Of a stretch of DNA of 28,931 bases, positions 1-6,380 are shown in pieces. This DNA is from Planctomycetota bacterium (GTDB taxonomy: Bacteria > Planctomycetota > Phycisphaerae > Tepidisphaerales > Tepidisphaeraceae). A program made the position numbers and the translations under genes. Where the stretch lies: assembly GCA_023417885.1 (NCBI GenBank), contig JAEZED010000086.1, forward strand, positions 1-28,931, in the 5' to 3' direction. The notes below the pieces were generated by a model that was not told the origin of the DNA, ran no database searches, and saw nothing but the letters and a program-made list of their open reading frames with translations. Positions within the stretch are counted from its first letter, which is position 1. Every line of letters starts with the position of its first letter.

Positions 1-71
1 GGCCGGATACCCAAGCGGACTAAGGGGACGGATTGCAAATCCGTTATTCGCGGGTTCGAATCCCGCTCCGG
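1..71. repeat. attL-like direct repeat (71 bp, tRNA-Cys)
   Basis: Identical to 6530-6600. The two direct copies bracket an integrase-carrying segment, which is the signature of site-specific integration into a tRNA gene. The repeat covers the whole tRNA rather than just the 3' part, and it may extend further left outside the window. Confidence 0.8.
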
Positions 72-73
72 AC
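1..73 (+). tRNA. tRNA-Cys(GCA), left copy at element end, acceptor-stem mismatch
   Basis: The cloverleaf folds with the anticodon loop TTGCAAA (anticodon GCA, Cys), a 5-bp anticodon stem, a GCGGG/CCCGC T stem and a short D stem. It is identical to the right copy for 71 bases. Base 72 is A here rather than C, so it cannot pair with G2 in the acceptor stem. CCA is not encoded. This looks like the attL side, where the last bases come from element DNA. It may be less functional than the right copy. The window begins exactly at its first base, so upstream promoter sequence cannot be judged. Confidence 0.8.
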
Positions 74-158
74 CCGGCCGTATCCGTAGACAACAGCAGC
101 AGTTGCCGCCAACTTAACGGGTCTGCCGACCGTCGTCAATTGGTGACCCACACGGAGA

Positions 159-179
159 CTTTTGGCAGCAGATTTGGCA
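159..179 (+). repeat. Left arm-type repeats (TTTGGCAGCA family)
   Basis: Two tandem copies of a short motif, CTTTTGGCAGCA at 159-170 and ATTTGGCA at 172-179. They match in the same orientation the pair at 6441-6463 near the other end of the element, plus a further copy at 6381-6391. Paired short direct repeats just inside both att sites are typical of arm-type binding sites for a tyrosine integrase or its excision partner. The role is inferred from position. Confidence 0.55.
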
Positions 180-247
180 CTCCCTTGAATGGCGTGCATT
201 GCAGCAGCAGCGACGGTCGTTGCGCGCATCGTGGTAGAACTCTGGCC

Positions 248-733
248 ATGTCACGAAAGCGCCCCACACTACCCGAGCGACGGGAGCTTCCCATCGCATC
301 CCGGCTAGTAGTCGCAGCATATGAATCTGGCTACCGACACACCGACTACTTCGATGTTCTCGGCGTAGGGCGTGCTGCCGGACTCGCACCGGGAATCACA
401 TCGCGCGCATCGCAACGTGCCGTTGCCGATGGCTTGATGGCCATCGCCCTCGGAACCCAAGCGTTCCTCACGGAAGCCGGTGAATCTCACGCGCAACGCT
501 GTCTGGAGAGAAGTCGGGGCGCATCTTCAGCGCAGCCGCAGAATCTAAGCGACATCACATCGCAGCTATCACGCATCGGGACGGAGTCGGGGCGGCGCAT
601 TTCTTTGCGGTCACTTCTCCGTAGTTACTTCCTGCGACCCGGCCGCCCAGCGCTCACCATCGCCGCCGAGATCGCGGCGATAGTCGCAGCGCTAATCGCC
701 GTCGTGGGGCTCATCGTCATGATGCTTCGCTAA
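248..733 (+). CDS. Hypothetical protein with C-terminal membrane anchor (element-encoded)
   Basis: I do not recognise this 161-residue protein. The open frame starts further upstream at 140, but that stretch crosses the arm-type repeats, so the ATG at 248 is the more likely start; no strong ribosome site is visible. The N-terminal part is basic and soluble-looking (starts MSRKRPTLPERRELP). The C-terminus ends in one long hydrophobic segment (about residues 135-158) followed by a final Arg, which suggests a tail-anchored membrane protein. It converges with the 126-residue gene on the other strand, the two overlapping by 17 bases. A holin-like or surface role is possible for a phage-derived element, but nothing in the sequence shows it. 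Confidence 0.5.
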   Translation: MSRKRPTLPERRELPIASRLVVAAYESGYRHTDYFDVLGVGRAAGLAPGITSRASQRAVADGLMAIALGTQAFLTEAGESHAQRCLERSRGASSAQPQNLSDITSQLSRIGTESGRRISLRSLLRSYFLRPGRPALTIAAEIAAIVAALIAVVGLIVMMLR

Positions 734-1097
734 ATGTTCTCAAGCGCATGCCCGCCATCCCGACGATGTACCCGAGCAGCATCCTCGCCAACTCCGCCGC
801 TGACGCATCGCCACGCTGTGATGTGTATCCAGCAAGTACGAACGCGCCACCAAGGGCATCCGCAAGCTCGACATTCGTCCACTCCGGCAACTCCGGCAAC
901 TCCACGTCCATCGGTGCGGTGGCATCGTGGGACGTATCTTCGAATCCGGTGGAGATACGGCGCTGCAGTTCATGTTCTAGAACATGGCCGAGCCACAGAT
1001 TGAAAGCATTCGTAGCGTCGAACAACTTACACACGTCCAGCACCATCATGAGCCCGTCAGTTGATAGACGTGGTGGGTAGTATGATACGGTAACCAT
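717..1097 (-). CDS. Hypothetical protein downstream of the capsid gene
   Basis: A 126-residue protein of unknown function starting MVTVSYYPPRLSTDG. The ATG at 1097 is preceded by an AAGGGAG ribosome site at good spacing, so it is preferred over the upstream start at 1121. The composition is mixed and acidic in the middle, with a hydrophobic alanine/leucine/glycine-rich C-terminal third. It lies 119 bases downstream of the capsid gene on the same strand with a hairpin in between, so it may be a lower-expressed second gene of the capsid operon. That position would suit a capsid accessory protein, but this is inference; I see no known domain. Confidence 0.6.
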   Translation of the reverse strand: MVTVSYYPPRLSTDGLMMVLDVCKLFDATNAFNLWLGHVLEHELQRRISTGFEDTSHDATAPMDVELPELPEWTNVELADALGGAFVLAGYTSQRGDASAAELARMLLGYIVGMAGMRLRTFSEAS

Positions 1098-1117
1098 CTG
1101 CTTCTCCCTTAGTGACA

Positions 1118-1150
1118 ACAACGCCCTAGCCGCGCGGACTAGAGCGTTGT
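1118..1150 (-). terminator. Hairpin between capsid gene and downstream gene
   Basis: The arms ACAACGCCCTAG (1118-1129) and CTAGAGCGTTGT (1139-1150) pair over 12 positions with one G-T-type mismatch and a 9-base loop. It lies 67 bases downstream of the capsid stop on the minus strand. The U-tract after it is poor, so it may be a partial terminator or an mRNA 3'-end stabiliser that lets the capsid be made in excess over the next gene. Confidence 0.5.
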
Positions 1151-1216
1151 CGTAGAGTATCCCAGTGCGTTAGGATATTGAAGCATGCGCGGGGCATGCG
1201 CACTGCGGCCGTTTCA

Positions 1217-2428
1217 TCAGCTTCCGCCAGCACCCATCTTCAGATACTTGACTGCATTGGCATCGACCAGCTTAGAGTCAGCATATGTAACCGTTTGGAA
1301 TCCGATCTCATTCGTAGAGACGTACGTTTCCACCAGTCGCTTCGCTTCCACGCGCTTTGCGATCCTGACGAAGAATCGGTTAGCGAAATCTCCGAACGCG
1401 ATGCACTTCGATTCCGCGCCGGTCGGCATGCTATTGGAGATGATCACCGGGTGTCCCATGAGAGACGCCGGGCGATCCTCGGACGGCCCGACGAAGATCG
1501 GTCGGTCCATGTCATCCACGAGCCCGTAAATAATCTTCAGCGTGGCGTCGGCCATAATCCACGCCGCTACCTTGTTCCCGTTCTCGTCTTCGCGATACGC
1601 CGGGTCTACCGAATGGTACAAACCGAGCAGATCGTTATATGATACGAACCCTTCGCCAGCCGTCTCGATTGTTGAGTCGGTGGCATCTTGTAGAAATCCA
1701 CGCGCCTTGTTGGTCCCGTCGCCATTCACAAGATCGGCTTCCAATGCGCGGCCAGTGGACTCGCCGCAGAAACCGAGCATGGCAGCTTGTACGTCGAAGT
1801 CAGCCGATGCCACGAGTTCGCCGGACACCTTATAAATGTGTGAGCGATAACCGATGCCACGAAGCTCGGCATTCGCAACGGTGACGGTGGCTTCGGTCGA
1901 AAGCGTTCCGCCCTCGGCGGTCGCAGCCGCATTCGTCGCAGTGTTGTTGAATACGGGAATCGGCAGCGGTGCGGCGCGATCCGTTTGGATCAGCTTCGAT
2001 CCACGGAGAACGCCACCATATCGCTTCAAGACGGAGAGATAGCCGCCATAAGACACGTCCGGCACCACGACACCAGAAGCTCCGGTGACAAGCCCGAACT
2101 GCATTCGGCCGGTCCGAAGATAGTCGGCGAACTGTTCACCAGCGCCCCCGCCATTCTTCATCTTCCGATCCTCAACGGCCGAGTTGATCTTCGCTGCGAT
2201 GTCGTCGCCGAGATATGTGACATCTCCGGATGCGAACTTCTGCTTCGCCGCCTCGGCGCGCTGTTCAATCACATTGTTGATTCCGTCCATAATGGACTTC
2301 AACTCGGAGAACCGCTTTGCTTCGGTATCCGACAACGCACGATTTCCGGCGCCTTCATTAATTGCATTCGCTTCCTCATACGCCGCCGCATACATTGCTC
2401 GCAGCGTTTCAATATCGAACTGATACAT
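1217..2428 (-). CDS. HK97-type phage major capsid protein
   Basis: This 403-residue protein has the layout of the HK97-fold major capsid family. Residues about 1-75 form a charged helical region like the delta/scaffold domain (many Glu, Ala, Lys; short heptad-like stretches). A Gly-rich linker follows, then the shell-forming domain from about residue 110. Family-like features include the VVPDVSYGG segment, the basic stretch around GVLRGSKLIQTDR, the AEGGTLSTEATVTVANAEL region (E-loop/P-domain border) and a C-terminal part ending in a strand-rich TNEIGFQTVTYADSKL. The length is typical for the family. The ATG at 2428 follows GGGGGA a few bases upstream. No protease, portal or terminase gene accompanies it, so the shell must be processed and filled by other factors, come from a helper phage, or serve another purpose. 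An encapsulin-like use is an alternative, but no cargo gene is evident. Confidence 0.88.
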   Translation of the reverse strand: MYQFDIETLRAMYAAAYEEANAINEGAGNRALSDTEAKRFSELKSIMDGINNVIEQRAEAAKQKFASGDVTYLGDDIAAKINSAVEDRKMKNGGGAGEQFADYLRTGRMQFGLVTGASGVVVPDVSYGGYLSVLKRYGGVLRGSKLIQTDRAAPLPIPVFNNTATNAAATAEGGTLSTEATVTVANAELRGIGYRSHIYKVSGELVASADFDVQAAMLGFCGESTGRALEADLVNGDGTNKARGFLQDATDSTIETAGEGFVSYNDLLGLYHSVDPAYREDENGNKVAAWIMADATLKIIYGLVDDMDRPIFVGPSEDRPASLMGHPVIISNSMPTGAESKCIAFGDFANRFFVRIAKRVEAKRLVETYVSTNEIGFQTVTYADSKLVDANAVKYLKMGAGGS

Positions 2429-2554
2429 ACATCCCCCGTGCGACTCGGCGTCTTAGCCGTGTGTTTGTGTCGCCGCTGGAGTCCCCACCGCACCGCCGAT
2501 GCTCTGCCGACGTGTATTGGCTTCGCTGTTACGTGGTCATCACGAAACTCTGCC

Positions 2555-2616
2555 GTGACCCACTATAGTTCTTATCGACATCTGCGGTCGAAGTTCCTGC
2601 ACCACTTTGTGACAAC
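2555..2616 (-). promoter_or_regulatory. Putative capsid-operon promoter/operator block
   Basis: Read on the minus strand, this block has TTGTCACAA (complement of 2607-2615), then ATGTCGATAAGAA (complement of 2569-2581), then CTATAGTGG with a TATAGT -10-like hexamer. The same three motifs in the same order and similar spacing occur on the plus strand at 3348-3395 before the helicase gene. The match between two otherwise unlike regions suggests a shared promoter and regulator site. The predicted transcript would have a leader of roughly 125 bases before the capsid start. No convincing -35 box is seen, so activation by an element or helper protein is plausible. Confidence 0.5.
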
Positions 2617-2629
2617 CCTAAACTCCCAT

Positions 2630-2790
2630 AGCAGTCAAGTTCCGGAAAGTTGCGGAAGAGGGGCCGTTCGGCGTAGGGGGAAACCAATTCTGAGTTTCCG
2701 CGACGGGAGGGGCTGGGTTCCCCCACCAGCACGCCATAGCGTGCGTTATAAGCGGCTTTGACTTGCAAGCCATACCCAAACATGGGCAGA
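2630..2790. other. GC-rich hairpin-containing stretch between divergent promoters
   Basis: This stretch has several short inverted repeats: GCACGC-CATA-GCGTGC (2729-2744) and GGAAAC/GTTTCC (2679-2699), plus runs of G or C. A minus-strand open frame of 84 codons crosses it (2529-2783), but it would run through the capsid promoter block, and I do not recognise the product. It may hold a structured RNA, a small protein or remnant sequence; I cannot decide. Confidence 0.3.
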
Positions 2791-2902
2791 AGCGTTCCGA
2801 GAGCGTGGACGCATGCAGAACGGGGGATGATGGCATGCTGAACGGTGCGTGGCGCGGGAACGGGAGAATAAGGACAAGCGGATAACAGAGCCCTCGCAGC
2901 GA

Positions 2903-2918
2903 TGTGAATCTTCTCACG
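2903..2918. promoter_or_regulatory. CRP-like palindrome, copy 1
   Basis: TGTGAATCTTCTCACG has the TGTGA-N6-TCAC(A) form of CRP/FNR-family binding sites. It shares 10 of its first 11 bases and most of the rest with a second site at 3340-3355. No CRP-type gene is in the window, so the binding protein would be a host or helper regulator. Confidence 0.4.
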
Positions 2919-3014
2919 CTGCTAACGTAATCCCTTCGCAAGCAAACCGAGACGCTGGAACAGCGGAAGTGATGGAACAACCGAAACATCACGAAAGCAT
3001 GCCCACGTGTCATT

Positions 3015-3196
3015 TTGCATTGTATGGTTGCATTCTATGGCGCCATTGCTCAGAATCGACGTTTTCCCATAGAATGCAACTTGCATTCTATGAGAGCGTC
3101 ACATTGTCGTGGTCTACATAGAATGCAACCCATAGAATGCAATTGCATTGTATGGATAAATCTCTAATAATCCATAGAATGCAACATAGAATGCAA
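3015..3196. repeat. Nine 12-bp iterons in both orientations; putative replication origin
   Basis: The unit TTGCATTCTATG (or its complement CATAGAATGCAA; T/G variant at one base) occurs nine times. Forward copies start at 3015, 3028, 3081 and 3143. Reverse copies start at 3068, 3117, 3131, 3173 and 3185. Two pairs form near-perfect palindromes (3068-3092 and 3131-3154). The outer pairs (3012-3040 and 3172-3199) form a large inverted repeat. An AT-rich stretch lies at 3155-3172. Iterons beside a replication helicase gene are the hallmark of theta-type plasmid origins. They could also act as operators that autoregulate replication genes. No ORF across them is credible. Confidence 0.75.
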
Positions 3197-3339
3197 AATG
3201 ACGTGTGAACGTGGCTGTTGTTCCCTTCCTGCTTGTCATTCGAGTCGGCGATGGCCCGGCGACGAGCCGGGCAGAGCAGACGATGGAGCCGGACTTTCGC
3301 AGGGTTCCGCGCGTTGCGGCAGATGGAACGCGCATACAC

Positions 3340-3355
3340 TGTGAATCTTGTCACA
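3340..3355. promoter_or_regulatory. CRP-like palindrome, copy 2
   Basis: TGTGAATCTTGTCACA is a perfect TGTGA-N6-TCACA palindrome, the classic CRP-type consensus. It overlaps the TTGTCACAA part of the putative helicase promoter block, so a protein bound here could control replication gene expression. Confidence 0.5.
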
Positions 3356-3400
3356 ATGTTAAGTTGGCGTCCGGTAATGTCGATAAGAATAGTGGAAACG
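3348..3400 (+). promoter_or_regulatory. Putative helicase-operon promoter block
   Basis: TTGTCACAA (3348-3356), then ATGTCGATAAGAAT and AGTGG (3377-3395), match the block on the minus strand upstream of the capsid gene except for a two-base indel. AAGAAT/ATAGTG supplies a -10-like element. Transcription from here would run toward the helicase gene through the hairpin at 3495-3530. Confidence 0.5.
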
Positions 3401-3494
3401 GCGGAAACCGTTCACTTGTCCGGTGAGAAGGGACATCCGCCCGACCGGGGCGAAGATATAATTCACTACATCACCTTCTCACGGGTGGGCACTG

Positions 3495-3530
3495 AGCCCT
3501 AGCGGTTTCCGACGCTAGGGCTTCTCTTTT
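3495..3530 (+). terminator. Intrinsic terminator/attenuator in the helicase leader
   Basis: AGCCCTAGCG (3495-3504) and CGCTAGGGCT (3513-3522) pair perfectly over 10 bp with an 8-base loop and are followed by TCTCTTTT. It has all parts of a Rho-independent terminator. It lies between the putative promoter (about 3395) and the helicase start (3563), so it is better read as an attenuator than as the end of a gene. The 5' arm contains a TAG that closes a short leader frame. Confidence 0.7.
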
Positions 3531-3562
3531 ATGATGCCACGTGAGAATGGCGGGAGGGTGAT

Positions 3563-4993
3563 GTGGGCAGAAAGTATTTAACAGACGGGCGGATCATCGC
3601 TTATGAGGATCAGGATGAGAAGATCGCACGCTTCATTCATTTGCTGCTAACGGATTCTGGGTCGGTGGAGCGGTGGGTGCGCGGTGAAGGACCCAGTATC
3701 GATGACTTTACCCACACTTGGGACAAGAGAATACTTGAATATGTGCGGATGCATTGGGAGCGAGAGGGAGTCAGAGAGAGGGAGAACGGTGTCTTATCAC
3801 TACACGCGCTTAAGAGATATGCCGAGTCGGATGCACTCAAGAAAATGGACGTGATCAGCATCGAAGGGAGGTGCGCGACGTATCGTAACGTGTATGCGGG
3901 AGTGAAGGCGTGCGAATACTCCGCTCTATCCGATGCGATCACTCATGCTGCCAACGAGCGGCGTCTTACGGAAGCATTGAAGCGATATCAGAAGTCGCCG
4001 ACTCCGGAGAGCATGTCGCGCTTCATTACCGATTTGACGCGACTCGGAGACGTTCGGGCGCGTGATACGGGCAAGCCGGTACTCCGCCGATTGAACACGG
4101 TACGGATGCAACGTGTGGAGTGGCTATGGCCGAAGCGTATCGCAATTGGGAAGCTGTCGTGCGTCGCGGGTGAGGGAGGGTATGGAAAATCGCAGATCAC
4201 GTGTGATATTGCAGCGCGTGTGACGACCGGCGCGGAATGGCCATGCGGTGAGGGTGTCGCGCCGTTAGGTGACGTGCTGATTATCACGGGCGAGGACGGT
4301 GAAGCTGATACCGTCGTGCCACGACTGGCAGCCGCAGGAGCGGATGTATCCCGATGCGTGTCACTCGACATCGGAGGTGTCGATGCCAGCGGCAACCGGA
4401 TTGAACGTCCATTCAGTCTCGACGATCTGGGAACACTGGAACGCGCACTTGCGGAGATGCCGGAGTGCAAACTGATTGTCATTGATCCCATTGGATCGTT
4501 CTACGGTGGTGCTGACGCACATAAAGAATCCGAGGTGCGCGCGATCTTGACGCCATTGGCGAAGCTGGCGGAGAAAGCGGGCGTCGCCGTCCTGCTGGTA
4601 GCGCACTTCAACAAGTCCAAGGGTGGCCGGGCGTCAACACGTGTCGCAGGATCGGCAGCGTTACGTAACCAATGCCGGGCACTGTACGTGGTGACGGGCC
4701 GCAAGTCCGAACCAACGCGCTACTTCCTCCCGGACAAGAACAACCTAGGTCCCGACTCGACAGGATTCACCTATTCGATTGACCCGGTGACACTTCGTGA
4801 CCACGACGATACCGGCGAGCGTATCGACGTGGATACGTCACGCATCATCTGGGCGACGACGACGACAGCACAGACGGCAGACGAACTGCTAGCGGAACTT
4901 GATGGAGCGGCTGATACTACCAAGACCGAGCACGTGAAGCGCGCAACGTTGCAACGCGAGGGCTGTAGACGTGGAGGAAGGTGTTATGCGTGA
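3563..4993 (+). CDS. RepA/DnaB-like replicative helicase (RecA-fold ATPase)
   Basis: This 476-residue protein probably opens or unwinds the element's origin. The N-terminal 150 residues resemble the helical N-terminal domain of DnaB-type helicases. A RecA-like ATPase core follows, with Walker A GEGGYGKS (about residues 203-210, Lys209), a Walker-B strand KLIVIDPIG (Asp about 308) and the segment LLVAHFNKSKGG typical of RepA-type hexameric helicases (AAA_25-like). The GTG at 3563 is chosen because GGGAGGG lies just upstream; the overlapping ATG at 3561 opens only a short frame. The last 20 residues (after about 455) look unlike the family. The expected C-terminal winged-helix-like part is encoded in another frame immediately downstream, starting in an 8-base overlap. 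It lies 3' of the iterons and probably acts on them. Confidence 0.85.
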   Translation: MGRKYLTDGRIIAYEDQDEKIARFIHLLLTDSGSVERWVRGEGPSIDDFTHTWDKRILEYVRMHWEREGVRERENGVLSLHALKRYAESDALKKMDVISIEGRCATYRNVYAGVKACEYSALSDAITHAANERRLTEALKRYQKSPTPESMSRFITDLTRLGDVRARDTGKPVLRRLNTVRMQRVEWLWPKRIAIGKLSCVAGEGGYGKSQITCDIAARVTTGAEWPCGEGVAPLGDVLIITGEDGEADTVVPRLAAAGADVSRCVSLDIGGVDASGNRIERPFSLDDLGTLERALAEMPECKLIVIDPIGSFYGGADAHKESEVRAILTPLAKLAEKAGVAVLLVAHFNKSKGGRASTRVAGSAALRNQCRALYVVTGRKSEPTRYFLPDKNNLGPDSTGFTYSIDPVTLRDHDDTGERIDVDTSRIIWATTTTAQTADELLAELDGAADTTKTEHVKRATLQREGCRRGGRCYA

Positions 4994-5177
4994 CTGCGGA
5001 TGCTCAAAACGAACGTTTGATAGCGCAACGCGTGAACTTGTGCAAGCCGGGAAGATCACGAAAAAACGTGTCGGGTTCGGCGGCGCGTGGACATGGGAAC
5101 TTGTGGGCAGCCGCCAGCAGCCGGAAGAAACAGACTGGGGGAGCATCGACACGTGGAAAGCCGGTGCAAGCTTCTAG
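4986..5177 (+). CDS. Small winged-helix-like protein, coupled to the helicase
   Basis: A 63-residue protein starting MRDCGCSKRTFDSATRELV, then a turn and GKITKKRVGFGGAWTWEL. This resembles the small DNA-binding (winged-helix-like) C-terminal domain often fused to RepA-type helicases of mobile elements. The ATG sits in an 8-base overlap (ATGCGTGA) with the helicase stop and is preceded by GGAGGAAG at 8 bases, a strong ribosome site. It is therefore probably translated by coupling. Alternatively a frameshift has split one protein: this frame stays open back to 4938, giving ARAVDVEEGVMRDCGCS as the older junction. I favour a genuine split because the ribosome site is so good. Confidence 0.6.
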   Translation: MRDCGCSKRTFDSATRELVQAGKITKKRVGFGGAWTWELVGSRQQPEETDWGSIDTWKAGASF

Positions 5178-5234
5178 GAGCCCCCACAAGCCCCGAGAAG
5201 CTGTGAGCCGGGTCACGAGTCGTCCAGCATGAGA

Positions 5235-5266
5235 AACGCCCCGCAGGAGCGATCCTACGGGGCGTT
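5235..5266. terminator. Bidirectional terminator between helicase and integrase genes
   Basis: AACGCCCCG (5235-5243) pairs with CGGGGCGTT (5258-5266), and the stem continues after one mismatch to a GCGA tetraloop (5249-5252). It lies between convergent genes, 57 bases after the winged-helix gene and 17 bases beyond the integrase stop, so it can serve both. Confidence 0.75.
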
Positions 5267-5282
5267 GTGCATTCTCGACCAG

Positions 5283-6377
5283 CTAATGTTGGACGACGGA
5301 TGCCGTGACGGTTGCTGTCACCACACCGATTCGTCTGCCGACGAGCCCGAGCGCGTCGTGTAACCGGGCGAACCGCCGAGTATCAGCGGCGAGATAGTGC
5401 CGACCGGCAACCGATCTCGCGGCGTGGGCGAGATACATACTGGCGACATCGTCACCGGCTTCGGCAGCGACCATCGTTGCACCCGTCTTGCGCAGCGCTT
5501 TGAACGACAACCGCAGTTCAAGTTGCCGCTGCAACCGGCCGAATGCGCGACACACCAAGTCTTGTTTCTTACGCGTCGTGTAGTCGATTAGCTTCCGGCC
5601 GTCGGCGGTGCGCAGACCGTCAGAAGTCATGTGTTGTTCCAGAAGCGCCGCCGTCAGCGGCCACAGCCGCCAGCAGCCGAGAACGCCCGTCTTCCCACGT
5701 ACCCGGCGAACCAGTACGTGGCCATCTTCACGCACCACGTCGCCGGGTCTCAACTCGCAGAGATCGGCAGCGGTGAATCCGCAGTTGAGCGCCAGCAGCA
5801 CCCACAAGCGGAGTCGATCATCCGTGCCGTGCTGGATGATCTTCGCCACGTCCACCGCCGTGAAGACATCCACACGCACGGCGCGGGTTGGCGGTGGTGT
5901 CAGCGCACGTTGCCAACCGTTCGGCAGCTTCACCCGATCTTGGTCCGCTGCCCACGTCAGCAGAAGACGGAGATACCGAAGGTGACGCGCCCGAGTCACT
6001 CCGGCCCACGTCGTTACGGAGTCCACCCGTGAGCGCAGCCGACGAACATCGACAGCGCCGGAATCGTCAAGCGTCAGACGTTGGCTAGCGAACCACCGTG
6101 ACGTTTCTCCAGCCGAACGGATGTGCGCCAGCGAGCCCGAGACCGACGCCAGCCAATCGGTAGCCAACGTCTCCGCATCGGGAGCTTGAATGTGAAGACG
6201 ATGACGAGCGTGAAGCGTTCCGACATCGGATGAAGGTCCGCTGCCGACATCGCCGAGTAGAAGCGCCATGAGTCGCATTTGCGCTCGCACCGGATCAGCG
6301 CCAGTGAAGTAGTACCGACGACCGGCGATCATCTTCCGGTAGCCGACGACGCGCCGCCCTCGCATGGCGGGAGTCAT
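5283..6377 (-). CDS. Tyrosine recombinase (integrase), planctomycete-type active site
   Basis: This integrase probably drives integration and excision at tRNA-Cys. The N-terminal part (MTPAMRGRRVVGYRKMIAGR) is an arm-binding-like strand region. A helical core-binding domain follows (about residues 75-160), then the catalytic domain. Visible catalytic-domain parts are the beta-hairpin Lys in RVRGKTGV, the second Arg in FKALRKTGAT, and the C-terminal LAHAARSVAGRHY with His and the nucleophile Tyr. The first Arg, normally in GLRxxE, is replaced (CGFTAADL), and the usual HxLRR His is Lys. I recall similar substitutions in planctomycete integrases, so it is probably active. The frame stays open to a GTG at 6464, but that stretch crosses the arm repeats; the ATG at 6377 is preferred, with no clear ribosome site. 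Confidence 0.85.
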   Translation of the reverse strand: MTPAMRGRRVVGYRKMIAGRRYYFTGADPVRAQMRLMALLLGDVGSGPSSDVGTLHARHRLHIQAPDAETLATDWLASVSGSLAHIRSAGETSRWFASQRLTLDDSGAVDVRRLRSRVDSVTTWAGVTRARHLRYLRLLLTWAADQDRVKLPNGWQRALTPPPTRAVRVDVFTAVDVAKIIQHGTDDRLRLWVLLALNCGFTAADLCELRPGDVVREDGHVLVRRVRGKTGVLGCWRLWPLTAALLEQHMTSDGLRTADGRKLIDYTTRKKQDLVCRAFGRLQRQLELRLSFKALRKTGATMVAAEAGDDVASMYLAHAARSVAGRHYLAADTRRFARLHDALGLVGRRIGVVTATVTASVVQH

Positions 6378-6380
6378 GGA

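Noticed and set aside
1217..2428. Encapsulin nanocompartment rather than phage capsid
   Set aside because: The scaffold-like N-terminal helical domain and the integrase/replication setting fit a phage-type capsid; no cargo protein is nearby. Kept only as an alternative.
1985..2761. 258-codon plus-strand frame opposite the capsid gene start
   Set aside because: Antisense to the capsid gene and crosses its promoter block; no family features or ribosome site.
2849..3121. 90-codon plus-strand frame running into the iterons
   Set aside because: Half of it is iteron sequence and there is no ribosome site or recognisable protein.
3015..3196. CRISPR array
   Set aside because: The 12-bp units are too short, occur in both orientations and have irregular spacing of 0-37 bases; no cas genes are present. 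Iterons explain them better.
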